A stretch of DNA of 64,000 bases from a bacterium. Lineage in GTDB: Bacteria > Armatimonadota > UBA5829. The position numbers were made by a program, and so were the translations under genes. Numbering within the stretch: the stretch's first letter is position 1; the number at the start of each line of letters is the position of its first letter. Below, in pieces: positions 36,201-44,658 of this stretch. The notes beneath the pieces were generated by a model. That model was not told where the DNA came from. It did not search any database and saw only the letters and a list, made by a program, of their open reading frames with translations. The DNA lies in assembly GCA_021371935.1 (NCBI GenBank), contig JAJFVF010000013.1:310001-374000 (forward strand). Reading direction: 5' to 3'.

Positions 36201-36219
36201 ATTGCTAAACTTGCCCCTG

Positions 36220-36585
36220 TTAGCTGGCAGCATACCATGCAAACGGGCTTTCCTTTATAATCATTCTGGCAGGTTCCTTGGGGGTGTTCTCCACCAATAT
36301 CGCCTGACCCGCTTCTTCTTTTTCGACTTTGTATCGACTGCCATCACCATCAACCAGAGCGCCCTTCACCACACTGAGCGCCTGATCGAAGCAGCCCTTG
36401 TTGACAATGATCGGATGCGAAGAGCTCAGGTTCTGGAAACCAAGCCCTGCCTCCGTAAGGAGCTTCTTCACTTCCACAAATACTTTGCCGCGAGAGCTGT
36501 CGTTCTCGATTACGGCCTGTACTTCAGTCTTTCCAAACCGTGTCGAAACACGCGCGTTTTTTCCAAGCTTGCCTTTTTCAGCCAC
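36220..36585 (-). CDS. Hypothetical protein, unknown family
   Basis: A 121-residue basic-to-neutral protein with no signal peptide or membrane helix (VSTRFGKTEVQAVIENDSSRGKVFVEVKKLLTEAG; YKVEKEEAGQAILVENTPKEPARMIIKESPF). The start is a GTG with AGGTGG about 7 bases upstream, and a good terminator follows, so the gene is likely real. Alternating beta strands in the C-terminal half suggest a small alpha/beta or beta fold. I recognise no family and assign no function. Confidence 0.6.
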   Translation of the reverse strand: MAEKGKLGKNARVSTRFGKTEVQAVIENDSSRGKVFVEVKKLLTEAGLGFQNLSSSHPIIVNKGCFDQALSVVKGALVDGDGSRYKVEKEEAGQAILVENTPKEPARMIIKESPFAWYAAS

Positions 36586-36724
36586 TAAAATCCACCTCGT
36601 TAATCAATTCCGGCACGCGAATACGTTTCCGATTAATATCTGCTGGTTACCCGCTGACTTGCAGGTAAATAATTATACCACGGTCATGCAATTTTGCGCA
36701 ATATCAACCTGGTCTCATTTTCTA

Positions 36725-36753
36725 TTGCACTTTCTACGCAGAAGTGTTATACT
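36725..36753 (+). promoter_or_regulatory. Sigma-70-type promoter of rpsT
   Basis: TTGCAC (36725-36730) and TATACT (36748-36753) are 17 bases apart, 45 bases before the TTG start of rpsT. Confidence 0.65.
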
Positions 36754-36798
36754 AGCAAGGTTATCGATCCTATGGCAGGGACAGGGGGTGAGACCTAG

Positions 36799-37071
36799 TT
36801 GCCGAATATCAAGTCAGTTGTTAAAGACGTCAAGAAGTCTCGCGAGCTCAGGCTGCGAAATTTGGATACAAGGTCCAAGATCAAGACCTTTGTAAAAAAG
36901 ACCAAAGCTGCACAGGATGCATCAGCAGATAATGGCGCCGAGCTGCTCAATGAGACTGTGAGCATAGTAGATAAGGCAGCAAAGCGCGGCATTATTCATC
37001 CGAACGCGGCTGCAAGACGCAAGTCCAGGCTTATGAAGCGTGCCGCTTTCAAGGCAAATGCACAGTCATAG
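36799..37071 (+). CDS. rpsT: Small ribosomal subunit protein bS20
   Basis: A 90-residue, highly basic three-helix 16S rRNA-binding protein: MPNIKSVVKDVKKSRELRLRN at the N-terminus, SKIKTFVKKTKAA, and the family-typical C-terminus KRGIIHPNAAARRKSRLMKR. The start is TTG at 36799, set by AGGGGG at 36783-36788. Non-ATG starts are common for rpsT and can be part of its translational autoregulation. A consensus promoter is upstream. Confidence 0.95.
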   Translation: MPNIKSVVKDVKKSRELRLRNLDTRSKIKTFVKKTKAAQDASADNGAELLNETVSIVDKAAKRGIIHPNAAARRKSRLMKRAAFKANAQS

Positions 37072-37147
37072 CCGACGTCGATTATAGAATTTTCCAGACT
37101 GAGAGGTAAGCGCTGCTGCCTCTCTTTCTCTTTGTACGTTTTGTGTT

Positions 37148-38065
37148 GTGGGTTTCGGACAGATGGTCACCAAGAAACATATTGAGGATGGACTTCAAAA
37201 AATCAGGCTGAGCACTGGCGATGTTGTCGTAGTTCACAGTTCGCTGTCGAGTTTTGGTAATGTAGATGGTGGAGCCGACACTGTAATCGATGCTTTGCTG
37301 GATGTCATCGGTGAGCAGGGTACACTCGTAGTGCCGACATACACATACGGTCTGGATATATTTGACCCTCAGACATCCACATCATTGTGCGGAGCAATCA
37401 CCGAGGCCGTCCGCATGCACCCAAATGCACTTCGCAGCCTGCACCCCACCCACTCTATCGCAGCCATAGGCGCACTGGCAGATATGATTACCACGGGTCA
37501 CGAAAAAGTCCATTCATTTGCTCGTGGGTCTGCATTGTTCAATGCACTGCAGTCTCGGGCTAAGGTCCTCCTGCTGGGAGTATCTCACACATCAAATTCG
37601 ATGATCCATGTGGCTGAGGAGATCGCTAATCTGCCGTATCTTGACCGGTCAAGACATATCGAGTTCAAGAATGTGCAGGGCAAAGCCGTTCAAAAATGGG
37701 TGCGCAGACCCGGCTGCAGCCAGGGTTTCGGTGCGATTGAAGAAGTGCTGGATGAGCATGACGCCATACGTGAGACGACCATCGGTGAGTGCCGTGCGCG
37801 GATTATGACAGCGAGGTCGGTCGTCGAGGCAGCACTGGAGATACTTAAGATGAACCCGGAAGGTCTTCTATGCGAGAGGCCGGACTGCGAGGCATGCGCC
37901 CAGGCCAGGGCAATGGTCGAAGCGACAGAGGTCGAAAATCAGGACAAAGAAATAATCGAGATGGCCGAGGAAGAAGAACGGGTCAGGCGCGCTATACAGA
38001 AGCGTCTGCAGGGCGGCGAAGTCAAATTCTTTGATGCCGACGACGAATATACTTCGCCAAATTAG
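37148..38065 (+). CDS. AAC(3)-family acetyltransferase with a Cys-containing C-terminal extension
   Basis: A 305-residue member of the aminoglycoside 3-N-acetyltransferase (YokD-like) family. Seen are VVVVHSSLSSFGNVDGGADTVIDALLDVIG, GTLVVPTYTYG, SLHPTHSIAAIG and SNSMIHVAEE. Core AAC(3) proteins are about 265 residues. This one continues with CERPDCEAC and an acidic helical tail (IIEMAEEEERVRRAIQKRL). Many chromosomal members do not act on antibiotics, so resistance should not be assumed. The start is GTG 37148 or ATG 37163; neither has a strong SD. A cupin gene follows 9 bases later, suggesting an operon. Confidence 0.8.
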   Translation: MGFGQMVTKKHIEDGLQKIRLSTGDVVVVHSSLSSFGNVDGGADTVIDALLDVIGEQGTLVVPTYTYGLDIFDPQTSTSLCGAITEAVRMHPNALRSLHPTHSIAAIGALADMITTGHEKVHSFARGSALFNALQSRAKVLLLGVSHTSNSMIHVAEEIANLPYLDRSRHIEFKNVQGKAVQKWVRRPGCSQGFGAIEEVLDEHDAIRETTIGECRARIMTARSVVEAALEILKMNPEGLLCERPDCEACAQARAMVEATEVENQDKEIIEMAEEEERVRRAIQKRLQGGEVKFFDADDEYTSPN

Positions 38066-38074
38066 GAGGGAAAT

Positions 38075-38395
38075 GTGCACTTTTGCAAATTAAGCGATTT
38101 GGAACTGCGTCAAATGCTCCCCGGATGCAATGCTCGATTCATTCATACAGACAATATGACTGTCTCCTATTGGAACCTTGACGGGGGAGCTGTAATACCG
38201 CCTCACAAGCATCCACATGAACAGGTGACCAGTCTGATAGAGGGCAAGCTCGAAATGAGTGTCGGTGGCGAGTGCAAGACAATAGAGCCGGGTGAGATAG
38301 TCATCATCCCCGGAGATGTCGAACACAGCGTCAATGCGCTTACGCCCTGCTATGTGATAGACGCATTCTATCCCGCAAGAGACGACTATAGATAA
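38075..38395 (+). CDS. Single-domain cupin protein
   Basis: A 106-residue cupin. Motif 1 is PPHKHPHEQVTSLIEGKLEMSVGG (His, His, Glu metal ligands) and motif 2 is PGDVEHSVNAL (His). The metal site is therefore complete. The start is GTG at 38075 with AGGAGGG four to five bases upstream. It follows the AAC(3)-like gene closely and ends one base before the convergent TIM-barrel gene. It could be a small sugar or amino-acid-derivative isomerase, dioxygenase or binding protein; the substrate is unknown. Confidence 0.82.
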   Translation: MHFCKLSDLELRQMLPGCNARFIHTDNMTVSYWNLDGGAVIPPHKHPHEQVTSLIEGKLEMSVGGECKTIEPGEIVIIPGDVEHSVNALTPCYVIDAFYPARDDYR

Positions 38396-38396
38396 C

Positions 38397-39176
38397 TTAG
38401 GACCTAGTCAGAAAATCGCACGACTGATGGATCAGGCTAATCGCATCATCGCCATGGTTTGCAAGCTCTATGCACATAAACGTATCCTGCGGCAGAGCAC
38501 GTAGTTCCGTCATCACCGCGTTCCAGTCTATATTGCCCTCACCCGGCGGCAGATGAAGGTCCTCCTTGCCAAGGTTGTCGTTAATGTGGAGTTCGATTAT
38601 AAGATCACAAAACTCACGCAGGTAATCCTCGACAGGCACACCATCAAGAGCCTTGCTGCGATTGGCATGACCGGTGTCTATGCATATCCCCAACCCCGGG
38701 ACCGAACCGATAACATCGAGTGCGTGCCTCATCATAGCGATACCTGTGCGTCCAGAGTTTTCAAATGCGAGCATAATTCCAGAGTCTGCAGCGAACTTGC
38801 ATATATCGCGCAGGGTTTGTGGTGACGGCGGATTATCACAGTGTTCCAGTCCGAATGTGGCCGAGTGAACCACCAGCACGCTGCCACTGAAACTTGCAAC
38901 CATCGGTATCTCGGCCATGAGCTTGTCATAGTCCCACTCGAACTGGTTTGTGTGGCAGGTCAGAAATTTTGCCTTTTTACCAATCTCACGAATCTGCTCG
39001 ATTGCTTGCTGTGTATACGGCTTGTAATTATACTCGGAAAGAAAAACCTCTACACCCAGCCCGTCGTCTACAATTGCTTTTGCACAGTCAGCAACCGGCA
39101 TGCAATCGCTGTTGGGATCATCATGAGGGAAAAACACATAAACAGATGCGCTGAGGTTGCTCTTAATATCGCTCAT
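38397..39176 (-). CDS. Sugar phosphate isomerase/epimerase (TIM barrel)
   Basis: A 259-residue AP endonuclease 2-type TIM barrel. The metal ligand strands are visible: GIMLAFENSG (Glu), GLGICIDTGHANRS (Asp, His), IIELHINDNLG (His) and MCIELAN (Glu). GEGNIDWNAVMTELR is the typical loop before the last strand. It is distinct from the larger barrel at 2706. Likely function is isomerisation or epimerisation of a sugar or inositol-type substrate. Convergent with the cupin gene, with a single base between the stop codons. Confidence 0.8.
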   Translation of the reverse strand: MSDIKSNLSASVYVFFPHDDPNSDCMPVADCAKAIVDDGLGVEVFLSEYNYKPYTQQAIEQIREIGKKAKFLTCHTNQFEWDYDKLMAEIPMVASFSGSVLVVHSATFGLEHCDNPPSPQTLRDICKFAADSGIMLAFENSGRTGIAMMRHALDVIGSVPGLGICIDTGHANRSKALDGVPVEDYLREFCDLIIELHINDNLGKEDLHLPPGEGNIDWNAVMTELRALPQDTFMCIELANHGDDAISLIHQSCDFLTRS

Positions 39177-39295
39177 TATACTCTCCTGCTAAATTGGCAA
39201 ACTTAACTATACGACGAGCACGGTAGTAATCCCTCTTTACTCCGGCGGTAAACCCTGCAATAATAGTCTGGTTAATAACATGCTGGAGGTCATTT

Positions 39296-39667
39296 ATGCC
39301 GAACACCATCAAAATCACAGCCGGATCGGTCACACAGACCGCCACCCTAAACGACAGCGAATGTGCCAAGAAAATATGGAATGCGCTGCCCATAGAAGCC
39401 AACGGCAGCACATGGGGTGATGAGATATATTTTGAAATCCCCGTAGACTGCGACCGAGAAAACCCAAAAGAGACAGTTGAACTAGGCGACCTGGCCTATT
39501 GGCTGGCCGGAAGCTGTTTTTGCATATTTTTTGGACCGACGCCTATGAGCCGCGGCAGTGAGATCAGACCCGCAAGCGCAGTGGAGGTATTCGGCAAACT
39601 TGACGGCGACCCGAATGAGTTCAAAAAAGTGCACAGCGGACAGAAAGTTGTTATTACAAAAGAATAA
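39296..39667 (+). CDS. Cyclophilin-like fold protein (TM1367 family)
   Basis: A 123-residue protein matching the small cyclophilin-like family typified by Thermotoga TM1367: KITAGSVTQTATLNDSECAKKIWNALP, WGDEIYFEIPV, VELGDLAYWLAGSCFCIFFGPTP and EVFGKLDG. Members have the cyclophilin barrel, but peptidyl-prolyl isomerase activity is not established for them. GGAGG lies 8 bases upstream of the ATG. A strong terminator candidate follows at 39754. Confidence 0.8.
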   Translation: MPNTIKITAGSVTQTATLNDSECAKKIWNALPIEANGSTWGDEIYFEIPVDCDRENPKETVELGDLAYWLAGSCFCIFFGPTPMSRGSEIRPASAVEVFGKLDGDPNEFKKVHSGQKVVITKE

Positions 39668-39753
39668 TCGCATTTGGGAACCATCTTGTTCCATCTATCG
39701 TAGTTATGAATGAAGCAACAACGACCTTCTTTTAATTCTACCTCCTTTCTCAT

Positions 39754-39785
39754 GCCCTGACCGACTTGGTCAGGGCTTATTTTTT
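39754..39785 (+). terminator. Intrinsic terminator after the cyclophilin-like gene
   Basis: GCCCTGACC / GGTCAGGGC with a GACTT loop, followed by TTATTTTTTG. Confidence 0.85.
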
Positions 39786-39899
39786 GCCTGTACGATTTTA
39801 ATATTTTCATATACCGGGAACGTACAAAATGTGATATGCGTAAAATATAGTGACTAAAGATACTGGTTATCTTTTCTCCTTTCTCCTCCTTTCCTTCGA

Positions 39900-39931
39900 C
39901 CCCGGTCAAAAGAGATCGGGGCTCTTTTTTT
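39900..39931 (+). terminator. Second plus-strand terminator overlapping the 3' end of pdp
   Basis: CCCCGGTC and GATCGGGG (one G-T pair) with loop AAAAGA, then CTC and seven Ts. It points along the plus strand although the gene it overlaps is on the minus strand, implying a plus-strand transcript here. Confidence 0.65.
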
Positions 39932-41240
39932 GTACCGACTCATATATCACCTCATGTATGAGCGGTGGAACTTGCGGCATATCTCCTATGACATATGCAT
40001 TACAAACAGCCAATGCAGCCCCAGCAGCCTTTGACTCATCGTTATAGTGCAGCCTTGCCATTGTCTCGCCTTTCTCAACTCTGTCGCCCAGTTTTTTCAT
40101 CACCATAATGCCCACCGCCGGGTCAATCGAGTCTTCTTTACGTTCACGTCCTGCGCCAAGCATACATGCCGCTCTGCCTATCTGAGCGCAATCGATCATA
40201 GATACAAAACCCGATTCCTTGCTCACAACATCGGCTGTGTTTTTTGCCTGAGGAAGCAGAGTAGTGTCATCAATCACTGCAGGATTGCCGTCCTGCGCAG
40301 ATATAATCTGAGCAAACTTCTTCAGCGCACCGCCACTGACGAGCGATTCAGAAGCCATTGCACGCGCTTCGTCTTCGGACTTGCACTGTTCAGCCATGTA
40401 TAAGATTATTGCAGATATTTCTACACACAAACTCCTAAAATCATCCGGTCCGCCGCCTTTAAGAGTGTCAATCGCCTCGACGACCTCCAAAGAATTGCCT
40501 ACTGCATAACCCAACGGCTGATTCATATCAGTGATGGCAGCGCCGACTTTTCGACCCAGGTTTGTGCCTATTGCGATCATAGTTTGGGCAAGCTCTCTGG
40601 CCCGAGGCAGGTCATGCATAAACGCTCCCGAGCCGACCTTGACGTCCAGCAGGATAATATCACTCGAGCATGCAATCTTCTTGCTCATAATGCTTGCAGC
40701 GATGAGCGGTATGTTCTCGACCGTCCCGGTGACGTCTCGCAGAGCATAAATTTTCTTATCGGCAGGCACTATATCATGCGTCTGGCCTGCAATCGCCGCA
40801 CCTATATCGTTCACCTGCCTCACAAACCTCTCTGGAGAAATGGCAGTGTTGAAGCCGGGTATGGATTCGAGCTTATCGAGAGTCCCGCCTGTGAATCCAA
40901 GTCCTCTGCCGGACATTTTCGGCACAGCCAGTCCGCATGACGCCAGGATCGGGATTACGACTAATGTAGTTTTGTCCCCCACTCCGCCTGTGCTGTGCTT
41001 GTCCACCTTTGTATTAGTTATTGCCGATAAGTTTAACACTTCGCCGCTCGCGATCATTGCCTTGGTCATAGCCGAGGTCTCGGCAAAGCTCATGCCGTTG
41101 ATGAACGCAGCCATCAGAAATGCAGACATCTGATAATCAGGCACAGCCCCGGATGCGTAATCCAGCACTATTCTGGATATTTCTTCATTAGTAAGCTCAC
41201 GTCGGTCTCTTTTGGAGGCGATTATATCTTGTATTGTCAT
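39906..41240 (-). CDS. pdp: Pyrimidine-nucleoside (thymidine) phosphorylase
   Basis: A 444-residue glycosyltransferase-fold phosphorylase: KHSTGGVGDKTTLVVIPILASCGL (phosphate-binding, family signature), SGRGLGFTGGTLDKLESIPGF, DVTGTVENIPLIAASIMSKKIA and DVKVGSGAFMHDL. It cleaves pyrimidine nucleosides with phosphate to base plus (deoxy)ribose 1-phosphate. Length and the KVGSGAFM region fit bacterial PyNP; thymidine-specific DeoA is the alternative. It works with cytidine deaminase (23354) in nucleoside salvage. A plus-strand terminator overlaps its last codons. Confidence 0.92.
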   Translation of the reverse strand: MTIQDIIASKRDRRELTNEEISRIVLDYASGAVPDYQMSAFLMAAFINGMSFAETSAMTKAMIASGEVLNLSAITNTKVDKHSTGGVGDKTTLVVIPILASCGLAVPKMSGRGLGFTGGTLDKLESIPGFNTAISPERFVRQVNDIGAAIAGQTHDIVPADKKIYALRDVTGTVENIPLIAASIMSKKIACSSDIILLDVKVGSGAFMHDLPRARELAQTMIAIGTNLGRKVGAAITDMNQPLGYAVGNSLEVVEAIDTLKGGGPDDFRSLCVEISAIILYMAEQCKSEDEARAMASESLVSGGALKKFAQIISAQDGNPAVIDDTTLLPQAKNTADVVSKESGFVSMIDCAQIGRAACMLGAGRERKEDSIDPAVGIMVMKKLGDRVEKGETMARLHYNDESKAAGAALAVCNAYVIGDMPQVPPLIHEVIYESVQKKSPDLF

Positions 41241-41400
41241 ATGTCAATTCCTCAAATAGTTGAAAGCTGGAAAGCAAAAAAGCAGATTCCTCGACTTCGC
41301 TCGGAATGACTGAATTTGAAATGCTGTGCTAACAAACTAGATTTTACCAGGAAGCAGGATACAGTCAAGCGGAAATTGAAGTTGGGAGTCGGAGGTCGGA

Positions 41401-42036
41401 ATGCGCTGCATATCAGTGATAGCGATACTTTTTTTGGCAATATCTCTACCCACATGTGCGCAAGTCAGCGTACCGCAGGGGTCTATCGACAAACTCAGCA
41501 GCACATTTTCGATTACTCGCGACAAACTCTGGGAATTAAACGATGAGTTCTGGCACGAGGGCGAGTTCGAGCGGTGCATTGCCATGATGCGTCTAATAAC
41601 GCGGATCGACCCGCATGACACACAGGCATACAGCGACGGCGCATGGCTGATGCAAAACCAGCTCAGGGACGATGAGGCCGAAGTATTTCTGCTTGAAGGC
41701 CTTGCGAATAACGGCGATGTGTATGATCTATACTTCGAGCTCGGGTATTATTATTATCTTCACGAAAGGTTCGATGAAGCAATAGACTATCTGATCGCAG
41801 CCTCCACATTCGATGCGCCTATGACGACCTGGCATACCCTCGCCCATGCATATGAGCTTGCGGGCTATGTCGATTCGTCTCTGGGGGTATGGGCATATCG
41901 AAATTCGGTTGACCCGGAGAACCCGGTTCCTCCAATGCAAATTGAAAGGATATTGAGCGGCGGACCGGCATCGGGCGTGCCGAGGTTTATGTCTCAAGCC
42001 AGGCAGGAGCGAAAAGCCAGAGCCGGAATGAAATAA
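41401..42036 (+). CDS. Exported TPR protein
   Basis: A 211-residue protein with a signal peptide (ISVIAILFLAISLPTCAQ; a Cys close to the cleavage point could make it a lipoprotein). Four TPR-like units follow (ELNDEFWHEGEFERCIAMMRL; AYSDGAWLMQNQLRDDEAEVF; YDLYFELGYYYYLHERFDEAI; TWHTLAHAYELAGYVDSSL). GGAGG is present just before the ATG. It probably scaffolds envelope complexes; no partner is obvious. It is convergent with the metalloprotease gene with one base between stops. Confidence 0.65.
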   Translation: MRCISVIAILFLAISLPTCAQVSVPQGSIDKLSSTFSITRDKLWELNDEFWHEGEFERCIAMMRLITRIDPHDTQAYSDGAWLMQNQLRDDEAEVFLLEGLANNGDVYDLYFELGYYYYLHERFDEAIDYLIAASTFDAPMTTWHTLAHAYELAGYVDSSLGVWAYRNSVDPENPVPPMQIERILSGGPASGVPRFMSQARQERKARAGMK

Positions 42037-42037
42037 G

Positions 42038-44395
42038 TTAGTCGATCACATTCAAGACAGTCCCGGTTTGCTCAGGCGCAAGAATTCCATCAAGGATGGT
42101 CAGCGAACCTGCAGTCAAAGAAGTGCCGGTCGTCGGTCTTACATAGACATACTGGTTATTTCCACTCACCCCGGCGCAGGATCTGAGCTTCCACAATCCA
42201 TCATCAGCCGCCTCCGGATAACCCCACAACTGAACAAGCAGCCCATAACAGAGTTTGTTTGACATCGCCGTCGCCATATTAACACCTAATGGTCTTGGAA
42301 GCGATTCGCCCTGGCAAACCGTCTTAACAGAGGTCGACTGAATATATTTCTCACCGGCAGTATTCGTGCTCAAGATGCCGGTTATGTCGACTCTGTCGCC
42401 TGATGTTACTTCAGCGCCTGACACGACTTTCAAACCGCATGCTCTATTGTCGTCCTCAATGTAGAATGAATCGCTCATAGTTGCAGTCACAATTTTATTG
42501 GTAATGCTCACCGACAGACCATCGCTTACACTCTTTACATTGCCGATAGGTGTCGAAGCATCCACGGTAATGCCGTCGGAGGCGGTGGTCTCGCTCCAGA
42601 CACCGCTTGTATTTTCGGCCTCGACGTATACATAGTAAGTGCAACCGTCGATCATGGACAGACAAATATTCGCATCTGTCTGCTTTCCGGCGGAAGTCCA
42701 GTCTCTGACATAACCCGAGCCCCTGTCGACCGGTGACGTGCCGACTGCATATTTGTATTGAGCTATCTGGGTCTCGGAATCGACAGCGCTCCATGAGGCA
42801 TGCAGGCTGCCTGTGTTGTTTGTGTATTGGCCGTCATCCTGCACGGATTCCACAACAGGCGCGGTATCATCGGCAAGGACGACTACACTCAGTGTGCACA
42901 CAGGCGACAAATTGCCCACAGTGTTTTGCGCGTACACATCGATCGAATGCTCACCGGGAGCGACACCAGTTATTTCAAAGCTGAAATATTCAAGCGGCGA
43001 ATCGAACGTGCCGTCACTGGCTGCGGCACTCGTCCATGTGCCGCCGTCGATGCTATACTCCACACCAGTGATTGTATTGATCGTGACAAGTGTAAAAGAT
43101 GGTGAGTTGCAGGGTATGTCATATGCCGTTCCGCTAAAGTGGAGAGTGCTATTTTTTGTCGAGCTGCCGTCTTGACATGTGGCGCTGCAGTCGACAGACG
43201 TGTCTATCGGGTCTAATATACTGTCTTCGTCAGTATCCAGCCAGCCTATCTGCCCACGAGTGTAGCTGCACAGATTATCTGAGCAGTCCCTCATAACACA
43301 CGACACGCTGTCGGGATTATTATACGAGCAGTTTGCGTTTGCGATGCCGAGATAACCGTATGAACCGAAATCGCAGCATGAATAGCTTCCACAGTATTCG
43401 TCCGCCGCACCGAATATATGGCCTACTTCATGCCTAAAGACCTGGTCCATGCGGCTGTGTCCCCAAGAGCCGCAGTCATATGTCATCACCACCATCGGGC
43501 CGTTTCTGTATGCAAAGCTGTATGCTCCGTCCGGGAAACATCCATCGGTGTCGTTATAGCTGTCTGCCACATAGACACAAAAACCCCAGTCGGTATCATA
43601 CTTCGTCCTCATGTCGTTTATATAAGCTAGAGTCAAACTCGTCCCATTTGCGTATATGTCATAATAACCCAGCGTGCCCAGCGTGTTCACTATCCATGCA
43701 TCTGAAAATATCGAACTGATCTCAATCGGCTCATACTCACAAGTCGCGCCCAAATTTTCCAACGGCACATCATAATATACTGTCAGGCGAGCCTTTCCCT
43801 CCGATTTGTCGATCCACCAGTCCATCCCCTGCACAATCTTCGCGAGCACTGAATCTATGCGCTCCTGCGACCAATTCTCGGAACCACCATTGCTTTCGGG
43901 CAGTATTATTCCGACCGCAACCGAGCCTATCATATAACTACTGGTCTGATAATATCCCGGCGCCAGGGATGAATATTCGGAGCCGGATTCCTCGGATGAA
44001 AGCGTAATGACATCATTATCAGGCAGCGACACATCCCCAGCAGCAGAAAAAAGTGAAATATGAGGAGCACACAGTGAATTGAAAACGTCCAGACCTCGTA
44101 TGGAATTGGGGTCCAGATCGGCAAAATTTTCAGGACTTGTCGCCTGGGTAAGGACGGCTCGCACTTGTGGAAGATCGAGTTGAAAAGGTGAATCTACATC
44201 GCATATCAACACTTGTGGCGCGAAAACATGCCTGACCGCTGCGCCCATATGCTCAACACTTTTGACCGCGGCCAAACAATCATCTCTGCTGTTTGTGTTC
44301 AAGACTACACATACCGTGTCCCCCATGACAACAGATGTCACCAACGACAGCACAGCAATCAATTTTATACGCCATATTGCGCGCAACCAGCCCAA
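42038..44395 (-). CDS. Large secreted zinc metalloprotease-like protein
   Basis: A 785-residue protein with a signal peptide (residues 1-28). Residues about 30-400 form a catalytic region with HEVGHIFGAADEY (HExxHxxGxxD) and, 50 residues later, SCVMRDC, which fits a Met-turn. This places it among metzincin-type or M64-like peptidases with an Asp or Glu as the third zinc ligand. A short cysteine-rich stretch surrounds the site. After that come two immunoglobulin/fibronectin-like domains (about 420-620) and a C-terminal OB-like beta domain (VSDGLSVSITNKIVTATMSDSFYIED). Likely secreted for protein degradation or surface maturation. Confidence 0.75.
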   Translation of the reverse strand: MGWLRAIWRIKLIAVLSLVTSVVMGDTVCVVLNTNSRDDCLAAVKSVEHMGAAVRHVFAPQVLICDVDSPFQLDLPQVRAVLTQATSPENFADLDPNSIRGLDVFNSLCAPHISLFSAAGDVSLPDNDVITLSSEESGSEYSSLAPGYYQTSSYMIGSVAVGIILPESNGGSENWSQERIDSVLAKIVQGMDWWIDKSEGKARLTVYYDVPLENLGATCEYEPIEISSIFSDAWIVNTLGTLGYYDIYANGTSLTLAYINDMRTKYDTDWGFCVYVADSYNDTDGCFPDGAYSFAYRNGPMVVMTYDCGSWGHSRMDQVFRHEVGHIFGAADEYCGSYSCCDFGSYGYLGIANANCSYNNPDSVSCVMRDCSDNLCSYTRGQIGWLDTDEDSILDPIDTSVDCSATCQDGSSTKNSTLHFSGTAYDIPCNSPSFTLVTINTITGVEYSIDGGTWTSAAASDGTFDSPLEYFSFEITGVAPGEHSIDVYAQNTVGNLSPVCTLSVVVLADDTAPVVESVQDDGQYTNNTGSLHASWSAVDSETQIAQYKYAVGTSPVDRGSGYVRDWTSAGKQTDANICLSMIDGCTYYVYVEAENTSGVWSETTASDGITVDASTPIGNVKSVSDGLSVSITNKIVTATMSDSFYIEDDNRACGLKVVSGAEVTSGDRVDITGILSTNTAGEKYIQSTSVKTVCQGESLPRPLGVNMATAMSNKLCYGLLVQLWGYPEAADDGLWKLRSCAGVSGNNQYVYVRPTTGTSLTAGSLTILDGILAPEQTGTVLNVID

Positions 44396-44496
44396 TAGTC
44401 ACCCTCCAGAGGATAGTAATAGCATACAGACACTGTGTTGTCAAGCAAATCTATAAAAACACTATTCTCTGGCAATATGCATAAGGTTGCGTTCAC

Positions 44497-44577
44497 ATAG
44501 CCCGGATTATGTACCTCTCGAATAATGCGGGTCTCCGAGAGCATTATTCACGTTCCTCGTGAATAATGTAGGATAGC
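44497..44577. repeat. CTAG double-hairpin element, copy 3
   Basis: Begins TAGCCCGGATTATG and ends AATGTAGGATAG, with the hairpin GCATTATTCACG / CGTGAATAATG intact and the left hairpin degenerate (AATAATGCGGG replaces the usual arm). It lies in the 263-base gap between the metalloprotease and STN-protein genes. An AGCCTG...CAGGCT hairpin follows at about 44603-44628. Confidence 0.75.
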
Positions 44578-44658
44578 GGTCAGCTATACATAACGAAACG
44601 GAACCTGCATGCCCTGCAGGCTCCGTTCACATAAACCAGTCTCCAATGCAACTATTGC

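Larger units (their letters stand above)
39668..39931 (+). ncRNA. Two candidate small RNA 3' ends with anti-Shine-Dalgarno-like tracts
   Basis: No protein gene is evident between 39668 and 39905. Two similar units occur in tandem. First, ACCTCCTTTCT at 39740-39750, identical to the 3' end typical of bacterial 16S rRNA, followed by a 9-bp stem GCCCTGACC / GGTCAGGGC (39754-39776) and TTATTTTTT. Second, CCTCCTTTCC at 39885-39894 followed by CCCCGGTC / GATCGGGG (39900-39921) and a T tract. The first hairpin may simply terminate the cyclophilin-like gene. Expression as small RNAs is inference. Confidence 0.35.

Noticed and set aside
37148-38065. Aminoglycoside resistance gene
   Set aside because: The protein is in the AAC(3) family, but the chromosomal setting next to a cupin and the extra tail give no support for antibiotic acetylation.
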